Shown here: in pieces, positions 39,176 to 49,309 of the stretch | Numbering within the stretch: the first letter of the stretch is position 1 | How the letters are laid out: every line of letters starts with the position of its first letter | Source of the DNA: Agapetus fuscipes | Taxonomy: Eukaryota; Arthropoda; Insecta; Trichoptera; Glossosomatidae | NCBI GenBank assembly: GCA_951799405.1 | Contig: OX637332.1 | Coordinates: 28,496,832-28,560,831, forward strand | Direction of reading: 5' to 3' | Length of the DNA stretch: 64,000 bases | Notes under the pieces: generated by a model | Databases searched by the model: none | Told to the model about the DNA's origin: nothing | The model's input: only the letters and a program-made list of their open reading frames with translations | Translations under genes and position numbers: made by a program

Positions 39176-39677
39176 TAATGAATTATATTAAATAGAAGCA
39201 GCTTGGTAATTTAAGTTGTCTTTCCCCGCTCTAATTAAAAATGTAGACTTCGTGCGCATGCATGTGCATAATATGTGTAGAATTTAAAGGACAGCTGGTT
39301 TTCAATTCACTTTGAATTTTTTCAAAGTAAAGATTAATGGGAAATAGATTAATGTTCTATATGCATCATAAAAAAATGACTTTTTGCAAGAGGAAGACCT
39401 CGAATCCAAGATTCATTAAACTATAATGATTAGAAATTAATTAATTATTAATACGAGTAGGTATTAGGTACATGTCTCTTAATAAAAACAGTACTATTTG
39501 TTTCTAGGGAATCATATATTAAGTAATACAGGGGATAGACAGAATTGACATAGGAAGAAATAAAATGCAGGATTGCAGAATCAAGCTGCAGTTCGATAGA
39601 TCACATAGGTCCGGTATTTTCAACGTAGCATAGAGACTTTATACTGAATGCAAAGAATGCACTTATGTCAATCGTAT
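39176..39677. other. Intergenic DNA
   Basis: No feature recognised, apart from a possible upstream part of the LTR that follows. Confidence 0.35.
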
Positions 39678-40077
39678 TGTTATGTAAATAGTAGATTAAT
39701 ATAGGTGTACATCGTAGGTAGCAATAATTCTTATAGTGCTATGTAAATAATATATTAATATAGGTGCACATCGTAGGTAGCAATAATAATTAAGAAATCT
39801 AGAAATGAAATAATCCTTTTGTACTCTCGAACCTGGTAGAATGAGCTGGCAAATTGGTCTAGGGACTTCTATCTCTTGGGTAAATAAGGCGCAAAGTTGG
39901 ATACAGGAGGGCAGATAGATAGTCGCCTTTGATTGAAGAGTGTGTGAGGTGCTGAACTGTAAAAATAAATTTGAGTGCTAAAAGTGTTAAAAATAAATGT
40001 AAATTGTAAAATAAAATAAATATCCTGAAAGAAGACCTGTATGTTTTAATTTAGAGACTATCCGAACCCAAAAAAAT
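39678..40077 (+). mobile_element. Degenerate LTR related to 1535-1977
   Basis: It starts TGTTATGTAAATAGTAG and ends AATAAATATCCTGAAAG ... CTATCCGAACCC, matching both ends of the solo LTR. A roughly 55-base direct duplication (TAATATAGGTG(T/C)ACATCGTAGG) lies at about 39695 and 39756. No target duplication seen. Confidence 0.5.
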
Positions 40078-40152
40078 TAAAAATTTCAGTTTAAAGTCAT
40101 ATTAGCTAATATTGAAAATACTGGGCCATAATCTTGTTAAGAAAAAGTAATG

Positions 40153-40350
40153 GGTCCGGCCAATAGTTGAATCGCTAGAATGCTTACTATCCATATCCGT
40201 GGACAAGGGTTCGATCCCCACTAAGGATTTCATAAACGATTTCCAGTTTCGGTGATTATTTTTAACCTAAAGTAATAATACAGGCAAGTTTTACTAAGCC
40301 TTGGCAAAAAATGAGAACCAGCTTTCTCGAGAGCTGGGAAACATTTTTAT
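40153..40350 (+). mobile_element. SINE-B copy, diverged, 3'-truncated
   Basis: Head GGTCCGGCCAATAGTTGAAT, box GGGTTCGATCCCCACT, ends CTCGAGAGCTGGGAAACA. Confidence 0.7.
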
Positions 40351-40590
40351 AGGCATCTGAATATCCTCATACATTCCAAAGCCATCGTTTATCTAAAATA
40401 TTGTAGCAATTTGTAGTATGTAACACTTCTACTTGGCTATCTAAGACATTAAAATTTTATATTTATTTGGAGCTAGGTATAATAGTTAAAATATTTTGTT
40501 AGTTTTGGTAAATTTTAGTCAATAAAGAGATTAAATTACGATACTTAATGATTTTTATTAATTTTCAAGCTAACCCACCCTTACTTCAAA
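40351..40590. other. Intergenic DNA
   Basis: No feature recognised. Confidence 0.3.
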
Positions 40591-40896
40591 TACTAAGCTA
40601 CACATTTAGTGTAATTTCTTGCCGTGTTTGCCCGAAGAGGTTACATGTGGCAAGTGGAAGCTATTAATTTTAACAGGGCCAACCTTACGCCGACCACTTC
40701 AGTTGAAGTGGGGACTTCTCTGCTCCCGAGGGGGCTAATACCTATTTTTTGTGAAGGCTGAGTAAAATTTGCCGGTATTTTATTTTAGGTTTGAATTAAC
40801 ACCGAAATAGGACATCATTTCTGACACCCTAAGTGGGATTCGAACCCGAGCTTCTATGGAGTACAAGCACTCTACCAGCTGAGCTATCGATCGTAC
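40591..40896 (-). mobile_element. SINE-B copy, diverged
   Basis: ACTAAGCTACACATTTAGTG to the head at 40840-40896 (reverse of GATCGATAGCTCAGCTGGTA, box GGGTTCGAATCCCACT). Confidence 0.8.
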
Positions 40897-41049
40897 CTAT
40901 ATGAAATAAAGAAAATAAAAATAAAACAATTTCAATATCAAAATGAAATACACACACATTCCATAAGCAAGAACATTGTATAACGTGTACCAAAGACTGG
41001 TTCATTGCCATGAGATAAAATCTTCCAAACAACCGACCAAAGCATCTTT

Positions 41050-41220
41050 AATTTATAATCTAAGTTGCAAAGATATTTTTATTAATAAGACGTAAGATTC
41101 ATGTACACACGCGTAAAAATATGCTCTTACACATGGTGCATGTGTACTTAAGAAAATAAAACCTAAACCCTAAATAAATATAAACTCAGTACCCTTAATA
41201 CAAGTTGCAAAACTTGAGTA
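41050..41220 (-). mobile_element. Rep-A copy, degenerate
   Basis: ATAATCTAAGTTGCAAAGATAT, ACGCGTAAAAATATGCTCTTAC and AAATAAATATAAACTCAGTACC. Confidence 0.55.
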
Positions 41221-41405
41221 ATGTAAAGTTTACGGCAATTATTAAAGAGTGATTTTCCCCAAAATCTGCCGTTTTTGTTTGTTAAAACTTGATTTTCTTC
41301 ATCACTGTAACTCTTTTGCTAAGACCATAAAGTGTAAGAAATAATAACGGCAGATTTTGGAAGAAATCCCTCTTTAATATTTTCCGTAAACTTTACTTTT
41401 TTTTT
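41221..41405. mobile_element. Short palindromic element related to family F
   Basis: AAAGTTTACGGCAATTATTAAAGAG...CCAAAATCTGCCGTT pairs with AACGGCAGATTTTGG...CTCTTTAATATTTTCCGTAAACTTT. CTTTTGCTAAGACCATAAAGTG in the middle is shared with 30590 and 37645. Confidence 0.6.
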
Positions 41406-41639
41406 TTTTTCTAGTTTTGCAACTCGTACTAAGGGTACCGGTCTGTTGCAGCCGTGTTTTGAAAAAGGGGTGGCAGGCAAAAGCTATCATTACTTACACA
41501 CTCAAATGAACACTCACGTAGGTTTTTTGTTTTTAGTTTATTATATTACAAGAAAATTAAACTTCACAAACCCTATAACTTTCAGGAGCATGAATCTAAA
41601 TTTTTAATTTCAGGTTCAAATGCATTTTCAGAATAAGTT

Positions 41640-41985
41640 GCCTACCTTATAATTAAAGTTACATGTGCCTTGATGGGATGCATGCCCCTGCTTACACCTT
41701 CTGTGGGAATCGAATCCTAGTTCTCTAGATTAATGCAAACGCTCCTCTAACTGAACTATCGACTACATATAAAATAAAGCAAAAAAAATGTGAAAAAAGT
41801 ATTCTTTAAAAAAAAATTGTGGCGTTATTTTTTTAGTCCTGTAAAGAATTTAAAGGTGATAATTTAGGTTAAAAAAAAACGATAAACACGCGTGATTTTT
41901 TTCATTAATGTCACTTTTTTAATCAAACCATTAAGTATAAGAAACATATTTTTAAAAACAATTGTCAATTTTTGGTAAGAGCTGT
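41640..41985. other. SINE-B remnant and AT-rich DNA
   Basis: 41690-41765 is a decayed antisense SINE-B head (GTGGGAATCGAATCCTAGTTC and CTAACTGAACTATCGAC). 41890-41980 resembles the family F core. Confidence 0.4.
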
Positions 41986-42410
41986 CTCTTCTCCAGAAGC
42001 TTCACTGGCTCCGTATACCGGAGCGCATCGAGTTCAAAGTGTGCACGATGGTCCACAAAGCTTTACTTGGAAAAACACCCAAATATCTCGCTGATTTAAT
42101 CAAACCAGTCACCCTCGCCAAAAAAAGCCTTACACTGCGCTCGGCTGAGACTGGAGCCAAATCAAGGATTGAAGAACCTATAAGAAGAGTTAACACAATG
42201 TTTGGAGAGCGTGCATTTGCAGTTGCTGGTCCTCTGGCCTGGAACCACCTGCCACATCATGTGAGAGAGCTAGAGGACCATGGAAAGTTCCGGAACGCAC
42301 TGAAGACAAGCAAATATCTGGCATCGTTTGCACTAGCGTCCTTGGAGTGACTACATCACGAAACGGCGCTATAAAGAAATCATCAACTTATCATCATCAT
42401 GAGGCAACGT
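41985..42410 (+). mobile_element. LINE 3' end (CR1/L2-like)
   Basis: CTCTTCTCCAGAAGCTTCACTGGCTCCGTATACCGGAGCGC reads L-RKLHWLRIPERIEFKV after a frame check. It then encodes TMVHKALLGKTPKYLADLIK, FGERAFAVAGPLAWNHLPHH and LKTSKYLASFALASLE, stop at 42348-42350. The tail ends in ATCATCATCATGA. This is the classic LINE ORF end (L--LHWLP---RI-FK). Confidence 0.75.
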
Positions 42411-42577
42411 GAGCACAGACTATTGCTACTCCCAAGATGCAGGACTAACCTACCTAGGGTTATGACTGTGGGGAGGGCAATGGCTATGCTCAATGAGATC
42501 TCCTCTTCGGTTGATATCTTCCACCTGAGTGAAAATCAGCTTAGAGAGAGGCTTCCGTTTCTCCTAAGCTGATTTTC

Positions 42578-42855
42578 GGTTAATAATAATATAAATAATA
42601 ATATTAGGATGATTTATTTGGTGAGCGCTGTTTTTGTGTGTATCACACCTCAAGAGCCCTCTGCGAGCTTGGTCGTCGCTGTAGAAAGCGCCAATTCTCA
42701 AGCAAGACCCAGTTGTTGTAAGGTTGGATGGACCTTTCAGTGACCGGTCTTTGGTAAAGGTTTATGAATTTTTCAACTCAGCGAAGAGCACATTCGAAAT
42801 ATAAATGGTATATTTTTGTGCTCCGCCGGGATCCGAATCCACAACCTTCCATTTA
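42578..42855 (-). mobile_element. SINE-C copy, head truncated
   Basis: It starts with the AATAATAAT tail, body near identical to 25315, and stops after GATCCGAATCCACAACCTTCC, so it lacks the A-box part. Confidence 0.83.
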
Positions 42856-43600
42856 CTTGTGAATGTTTTTGTTTATTATTGTATGCATTAGATTTAAAAC
42901 CTGTCATGTACTTTAATGTGAAAATAAATCTATCTATCTATCATTTTTTTAATAAGGGTGACATCATCAAAAGTGGATCGATGCTTTACTTTAAATCAAT
43001 AGAACAATAAAAGCTATTAGTTAAGGATATAACGTGTTGGATTATATAATTATCGATATTAAAAGTTCACAAGTTATACGCTTTTCTCTTCATTTTACGT
43101 TTAAAATTTCAAAACTATTACCAAAGCCCCGAGGGCAAATCTATATTTTAAGCCATCGCTAATATTTCCGAACACGGTCAAACCTTGACAATCGCACGCC
43201 TTGAATTACGAGCACTTTTTCAAATTGCGAACATGTTGTTAAAATATGACTCGGTCACTTACACTTATATTTTGATCAAAAAAATAAATAATAAATAGTA
43301 CAAAAATAATGAAAACATTTTTATTTATGAAATGGACGCTGCTTTGTATGAATCACAACTAAGCCGGTATGAGGCTGGCATGAGTTACAGAGTTGCATTA
43401 AATATGAATCTCAAATATTTTAGTTTCAACTTAGTACCTATACTTTTAAAAAAAACTGGTTAACAATCATAGTTGTGAGTAAGATTTTTGTGAATAAAAA
43501 TGACAATAAAAATCACATGCAGTAAACAGTTTGTAAAAAAAAATGGAGGGTCAAGATGAGGATTTCGTGTGAGCCTCATGACATAAAAGTTACTTATTTA
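42856..43600. other. Intergenic DNA upstream of the cuticle gene
   Basis: AT-rich, with a small (TATC)n tract at 42922-42942. No gene recognised. Confidence 0.4.
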
Positions 43601-43860
43601 GTTCCTTGACTTATAGGTTGGTATGCGGCTGACCACCCATGCTGTAAAAAATGGTTCACTTTGCCAATGTCACCCCTGTTACAGGGAAGGACGGCAAGAG
43701 TTGCAGGGTGTATGCCCATTTGAGATTGGTTTTTATGTTGTAGGCTCACATGAGGCACGTGCAAGCGCGAACTTGTACGTGTCTTGGTTTGTGAGAATGC
43801 ATGTAATGTGAATCTCTAATGTAACATATCTTTGCAACTTAGATTAGATTATATTAGATA
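43601..43860 (+). mobile_element. Rep-A copy, full length
   Basis: GTTCCTTGACTTATAGGTTGG to TGCAACTTAGATTAGATTATATTAG. It ends about 150 bases before the TATA box of the cuticle gene, so it occupies its upstream region. Confidence 0.87.
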
Positions 43861-44013
43861 TTTGCATAAAGAGTGAGTCTCAATTGCATGATTCGATCTG
43901 CGAACAAATTCAGTTCGCGAGTGGAGGTCTGCCTGTGTAGCCCAATTCGTGTTACCTTTAAAAGCATTTGTGCATTTTTTGCAGCCGTGGGAGTGGGAAG
44001 ACGACGAGAGTCG

Positions 44014-44020
44014 TATATAA
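44014..44020 (+). promoter_or_regulatory. TATA box of the cuticle protein gene
   Basis: TATATAA lies 99 bases before the start codon in a GC-rich context (GTCGTATATAAGGTGCGG). Candidate start sites (TTCACT at 44035, GCATCACA at 44042) lie 20-30 bases downstream. Inducible cuticle genes of Lepidoptera usually have such TATA promoters. Confidence 0.7.
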
Positions 44021-44118
44021 GGTGCGGCCGCATCTTCACTAGCATCACAACACTAGTGAACAGTTCATCTGAACCATTACAACCAGTGGACTAATAGCGC
44101 AGTCAAACAACTCACAAC

Positions 44119-44130
44119 ATGAAGTTTGTT
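44119..44130 (+). CDS. Cuticle gene exon 1 (coding part)
   Basis: ACAACATG-AAG-TTT-GTT/GTAAGT: four codons, then the donor. The start is fixed by context and by continuity of the signal peptide into exon 2. Confidence 0.9.
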
Positions 44131-47100
44131 GTAAGTTGTGACTTGTAACTATTTATAGTTCAACAGTATCAGCATTAACTGTTGTACTAAAAAATGGAAT
44201 TTATTAGAATTTAATAGAAGTTTGGATAGAATCCGACGCTTAGGGTTGTTTTTAATACTACCCCTGTGCAATTAAGATAACAAATCTTTACATTTGATTG
44301 AAATGGAAATTATTTTTTAATTGAGCCATTAAAATCGGTGTTTATCACGAATTCTCCATACAAAAAAAAAAAAACGATGAACCATGGATCATCAAAAATT
44401 CAACATTTTGTGAATACCAAGTGAAATTAACATCACTCTGGATTTTCAGATATTTTTTATGTCGTATATTTTAATTTTTATTTTGCCGCAGGTGATGCCC
44501 TTGTTTTGGAATAAATTAAGCCGTTCAATTACTTTAAAAATAATTTTCAAGTAATAAGATCGATCGATACAACCACTCGAAAACGCTAACTTTACAATAT
44601 TTTATTACAAGCTTTTCAACATAAAAATCATATGTTCAATTTTGCATGAAGAGTTGATCTGTACATCAAACATGCAACATACATTTCATACATTTCGGTT
44701 TTTTTCCGCAAGAGATTTCCTTGTTTTCGAATTAATTAAACTAATGTTGTAATTAAACCAATCGATGTAAAAATGCGAAAACATAAACTCTTCAATATTA
44801 CAAAAGTGAACAAAACCAATAAACTATTTTCGATATAAAAATCATACATGCCATAGTACCATACTTACGTCAACATAAAGCCACCATTAGTGTTTCCTTA
44901 TTTCACATCATCTGTTTCAATCCCTAAAAACTCATTATACTTTTCAGAGCATCTTGAGCTTCGCCCTGCTTGCAGTGGCCTGCACAGCCGATCGTCTGGA
45001 GAAGGCCTACCTTCCTCCCAAGAGCGCTGGCTCTGCAGGAGGAAACGGCAACTTCCTGGCAGCCCCATCCTTCTCAGCTGCCTCCTTCTCCAAGCAAGGC
45101 GCACCCCAAGGATCCTTTGGAAAGTCCCAAGGAAGTTTCAACCAACAAGGAGGAATCGGTGGATCCCAGGGAGGATTCAAGCAAGCTGGCTTCAACCAGG
45201 CCGGTCAGAGTGGTGGATTCTCCCAAGGTGGAAAAGGAAACGGCGGATTCTCTCAAGGTGGATCCAGCTTCGGAAAGAGTCAGGGTGGAGGATTCGGTGG
45301 ATCTCAGTCTGGATATTCCGGCAACCAAGGGTCAGGGGGATACTCTGGCAGTCAAGGAGCTGGTGGATATTCTGGTAATAAGGCTGGTGGATTCTCTGGA
45401 AATCAAGGAGCCGGTGGATATTCTGGAAGCTCTGGATCCGGTGGATATTCTGGAAGTCAAGGAGCCGCTGGATATTCTGGAAGTCAAGGAGCCGGTGGAT
45501 ATTCTGGAAGTCAAGGATCCGGTGGATATTCTGGAAACCAAGGTGCTGGTTCAGCTTCTTACAACCGGGCTGGTGGGTTCAAGTCTGATGGACAAGACAT
45601 CCCAATCCTGGCTTACTCCAACGAGAACAATGGTGATGGAACCTACAGTTACAGGTGAGGACAGTTTCCAATTATTATGGCTTTGTGTTTTCATATTTTT
45701 GACCTGTCCCGAGAAAGGAGAGAAGTCCACAACTTCTGTATTTTCTTTTGATGTTTGGACTTTTTGTCATTATGAGACTTAAGACAAATATTTATGAGGA
45801 TCAAAAGATTAATTAATCTTGCCCTCAGAGTTGAAATAGGTGCTTTAAATATTATGGTACAAAATTACCATTTATAAAGCGACAAAAACGATCGTTTATA
45901 AGTAAAGTTCAAACTTTTTTAAAACATAAAAGTTAGCATTGAAATACAATCAAGAACTTCTAAATTGTAAAGTAATAACAGAGTGAAAACTTTGAACAGC
46001 TATAGAAGCTTTACCCCATTTGTATTAAAAACTTTATTAAAAAAAATGTTCGTAAAATATGTAGCTCATTCTTATTGCACAGTACCATTTGAAAATACTA
46101 CTAAATTAGTGAAATAAACCGTCTTAATGATAAAAGAAAAACAGCTTTGTAATCGAAAACAAAGCTGTTTTTCTTTTATCATTAATGATGAACGATTACA
46201 AAGTTAATGCCTCTACAATCAATAAACCGTCTTTACTCAAGAAAGTAAACTTTTGAGCGGTCTTTAGTCTAAATATAATATAATTGAATTTTCAAATAAT
46301 TTGTCTACCTTTTCCAAAACTCTACATCATGACTAACATCAACCGAGTCTTCTTTACTTACTTACTTACTGCTAGCCTTCTTCTCTCCACAACTAGATAT
46401 AGGACTTTTCAAAAGCTTCGACAATAAAGTCAACCCATCTTTTTTGGGGTCTTCCCACACTTCTTCTGATGCAACAATTAAGCTTACCACAGATTTCATT
46501 TATTTATTTAATGACATTTTTACTTAAGAGACTTCAAGCTTATCCTTGTGTTTATTTATAACTTTCTTCAGTCTTCCTGCTAAATCTTTCCTCTGTGTCA
46601 TCCATATTATCAAATATGAACTCTGGATTTCAAGTTTGCGTTTATGTCGTGTGTCAGCTACGAGACTGGCAACAGCATCAAGGCTTCCGAGTCCGGCAAC
46701 CCGGCTGGCGCCCAGGGCAGCTACTCCTTCACCGCCCCTGACGGCGTCCAGTACTCCATCTCCTACACGGCTGATGAGAACGGCTTCAGGGCCGAAGGCG
46801 CGCACCTGCCAACCCCTCCGCCCATCCCAGAAGCCATCCTGAAGAGCCTGGAGATCAACGCCAGGGAGGAGGCGGCCAACCCTGGAAAGTAAGCCAACTT
46901 CCTCTTGCTTTTATCTCATTTGCCATGATATCTGTTTGCCATATTTTGTTTCAACGGCTTGGTGGAAAACCAGAGCGCATCACGTGTTAAAGCTCTGTTT
47001 TACGATCCGACCAACCTCTGTATGAGAGAATGCCAAAATATCTATTGGGTCTTATTCATTGGATGAGTTGAATGCAAAATGCCAGTGTAATCTATAATCT

Positions 47101-48540
47101 AAGCTGCAAATACATGTTGACATTCAAAGCTCATATCAAATGCATGCCCACAAACAGACACGTGTAAGTTAGCGCTTACAAATGCTGAATGTGTAATTAC
47201 AGATTAAAATCCAAGCCTCAAATGAACATAAATACTACAACTTTAGCCGACCTTCCCTAGAACAGGGGTGACATTGGTAAAGTGAACCATTTTTTACAGT
47301 ATGGGTGGTCAGCCTCATACCAACCTATAAGTCAAGGAATAGACCCATATTTAATAAACGTCCACAAGCGCAGGCATATGTAACACATGCTGCATGTGTA
47401 CCTATAAAATGGTTCACTTTGCTAATGCCACCCCTGTTTCGGGGAAGGTCGGCAAGTGTTTCAGGGAGGGCTTATGTTCATTTGAGATTGGGTTTTATGT
47501 TGTACATAAATACACATGCGGCATAAGCGCAAACTTATACGTGTCTGCTTATGAGAAAGCATTTAATATGAATCTTAAATGTAATATATATTTGCAACGT
47601 CGATTTTTTTTAGATAATTTACCAAAAAATCAGCTGAGAAATATTATGAGGCTCAGAAGAGACATTGCTTTGGCCAATCAGATTTGTTATGAATTTTGTT
47701 CTAATGAATTTGCTATACCGCTGAGCTTAATTCTGTTTTATTTCTATTTATTTTCTAATCTAGTTTCTCCTATCCTGCATTAACGATTTCGCGAAATAGT
47801 CTGAATTTTCCCTTTAAGTATTTGTAGCAAGCGTAGAAGGTTCACAGTATGTGTAGCTTAGTTGCATATGATTTTTCTTACATTGTAATTTTTTGCATCA
47901 ATGAAAAATTTAATTTGTATACATTTTTTTAAATCATTCCTTGACTTATACCAACTTATAAGTCAAAGATGCCTCATACCACCCTATAACTTAAGGAAGA
48001 AGGAGCATACTTGGTTTAAAATAGGATATTTTAATACTTAGGACCTGTTGCACCAAACTCCAATGAGACAAAAATTAAAAATAAGTGTGACTTCTCCCAT
48101 CAAATAAAAAATTTGGCTGATTTTCATTTCAACATAATAATACCCACTTCCGAGAAATATTAAACCGTGCTCGTTTACCAGAATTAAGCAATCAAATTTG
48201 ATTTGTCAATCAAATATTGATTGGAGGCTGGTGCAACAGGCCCTTAGTGAGTTAATCAACCTTTTGTGTATGCTCCTACAGTTCTTGTTCACATTGGATC
48301 TAGATAGGATTGCATACCTACTATTGTTTGCATTACTAAAATAAATCGTCTTACTTTTGAAATTATTCGGAAAATAACTCAAAGAATTCAAACTGTTTTA
48401 GTGAAGAAAACAATATTATTGTTTACTATATTTCGATTTAACTTTGTTTCAGGTATTCTGGAGATGGTGATGACGGCTCATACAGACAGGAAGGAAGCGC
48501 TCCTTCAGGATCTTTCGATAAAACCGGATACCATTACTAA
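44119..48540 (+). CDS. Secreted glycine-rich RR-1 cuticle protein, complete (4 exons)
   Basis: Structural protein that binds chitin in the exoskeleton. CDS exons are 44119-44130, 44948-45654, 46658-46888 and 48453-48540, giving 345 residues. Residues 1-18 ([18 protein letters not shown]) form the signal peptide. Residues 24-30 hold YLPPKSA, a signature of lepidopteran larval/pupal cuticle proteins of the PCP20/PCP36 type. Residues 35-215 are Gly/Ser/Gln-rich, with nine or so YSGxQGxGG units at about 125-205. Residues 220-300 are the chitin-binding RR domain, [20 protein letters not shown] then [20 protein letters not shown], with [11 protein letters not shown] marking type RR-1. The tail, [16 protein letters not shown], is acidic. 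The four-codon first exon interrupting the signal peptide is the normal layout of insect CPR genes. Repeats fill introns 2 and 3. I give no symbol because orthology within this large family cannot be settled by eye. Confidence 0.92.
44948..45654 (+). CDS. Cuticle gene exon 2 (glycine-rich part)
   Basis: Acceptor ACTTTTCAG, donor TACAG/GTGAGG (phase 2). Ignoring the donor, the frame would stop four bases later, so splicing is required to reach the RR domain. Confidence 0.92.
45311..45550 (+). repeat. 27-base coding tandem repeat, about nine units
   Basis: GGATATTCTGGAAGTCAAGG-type units encode GYSG(S/N)QGAG. Units at 45450-45530 are almost identical, so recent unit turnover is likely. Unit four is one codon short (GYSGNKAG). 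Confidence 0.85.
46125..46184. repeat. Perfect 26-base hairpin in cuticle intron 2
   Basis: TAATGATAAAAGAAAAACAG... (46125-46150) and its exact complement (46159-46184) are separated by 8 bases. A second, overlapping pair (CTTTGTAATCG with CGATTACAAAG at 46193) and ATAAACCGTCTT on both sides suggest a nested foldback. Confidence 0.75.
46185..46657. other. Rest of cuticle intron 2
   Basis: 46360-46470 (CTGCTAGCCTTCTTCTCTCC, TTTTTTGGGGTCTTCCCACAC) resembles an antisense LINE 3' end of the GRPKK type. Otherwise plain AT-rich intron. Confidence 0.35.
46658..46888 (+). CDS. Cuticle gene exon 3 (RR-1 domain)
   Basis: Acceptor TCGTGTGTCAG has a weak pyrimidine tract. The donor AA/GTAAGC overlaps an in-frame TAA (46890-46892). 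Codon use is strongly GC-ending, unlike the flanking introns. Confidence 0.9.
47087..47338 (-). mobile_element. Rep-A copy in cuticle intron 3, left arm
   Basis: TATAATCTAAGCTGCAAATAC to CCTATAAGTCAAGGAATA. It is preceded by GAGAATGCCAAAATATCTATTGG, which also precedes the copy at 27050. Confidence 0.83.
47407..47604 (+). mobile_element. Rep-A copy in cuticle intron 3, right arm
   Basis: AAATGGTTCACTTTGCTAATGC to TATTTGCAACGTCGATTTTT. It is opposite in orientation to 47087-47338. A few Rep-A terminal words (TTCCTTGACTTATACC) recur at 47937-47996. Confidence 0.78.
48041..48243. mobile_element. Harbinger-like MITE with TTA duplication
   Basis: Ends GGACCTGTTGCACCAAACTC and ATTGGAGGCTGGTGCAACAGGCCC are inverted. 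TTA at 48038-48040 and 48244-48246. TTGCACCA-CCTCCAAT termini and TWA targets fit PIF/Harbinger. It is 210 bases before the exon 4 acceptor. Confidence 0.75.
48453..48540 (+). CDS. Cuticle gene exon 4 (C-terminal tail and stop)
   Basis: Acceptor CTTTGTTTCAG. It reads [20 protein letters not shown] and ends KTGYHY, TAA at 48538-48540. Confidence 0.85.
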
Positions 48541-49182
48541 ATAATGGAGTAACGTGCATAAACTAAGACTCACTACAATATGACACATCTATAGAGTTCA
48601 AATCTATGGATGAAAAATGCGTCACATTGGAGTCAATCATGCGTTCTGCTTTACTTAAAAAAAAAAACATATTTTGAACATTTCAAAGCGTTTAATTTAA
48701 AGTGAGTCTTTTAAAATGATTTTATGGATATTCACTTTTTGGTTTGACGCTAACAAATGTTTAAAATACATAAAATATAATAATAAGTAAGGCAGATGTA
48801 ATTAAAATATTTATTTATTTAATCACAGTAAATAATGCTCAGCTTTTCGCTTCTCATTTAAGGTATCATTTTTTTTAAATCTCGTTTACTATATCTGTTG
48901 AAATTTTACTTTTATTTTTACAAAATATTCTCTATATTTGTGTACATATACTTTTTTGTAAATATTGCTTGATTATTTGTATTTAATGCATGACTTTGTA
49001 ATTAATTTATTTTTAAATTATTTATTGCAATATTTTGTACTGTTTGCTAAAATCTTCTTCTTCTTTATTTTATGGAATATTTCTTAATTTATGAATATTT
49101 AATTACGTATATTATAGCTATGCTCATTTATTTATTTTATTTTTGATGAATTGTATTTATGCGAATGTATACCGTTTGTCAT

Positions 49183-49188
49183 AATAAA
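49183..49188 (+). terminator. Candidate poly(A) signal of the cuticle gene
   Basis: AATAAA inside CATAATAAAAAAAAACATT, about 640 bases after the stop. It is the first canonical hexamer I noticed. The 3' end could be nearer if ATTAAA at about 48801 is used. Confidence 0.4.
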
Positions 49189-49309
49189 AAAAAACATTTA
49201 CAAAAGCCACCATTTTTTAATAATAATTTGTAACAAAATGTACTTTTTCCAGCTTTCAGTACAACCAAGAAACTTTTCATTCAAATGTGAACTTTTCATT
49301 TGTACTTAT

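Noticed and set aside
45074..45541. Minus-strand serine-rich repeat ORFs
   Set aside because: The antisense of the 27-base coding repeat gives an artificial repeat protein.
44970..45782. 270-codon frame overlapping the cuticle exon
   Set aside because: A shadow frame of the glycine-rich repeat (repeated VDILEVKEP). The real frame has the signal peptide, RR domain and splice continuity.
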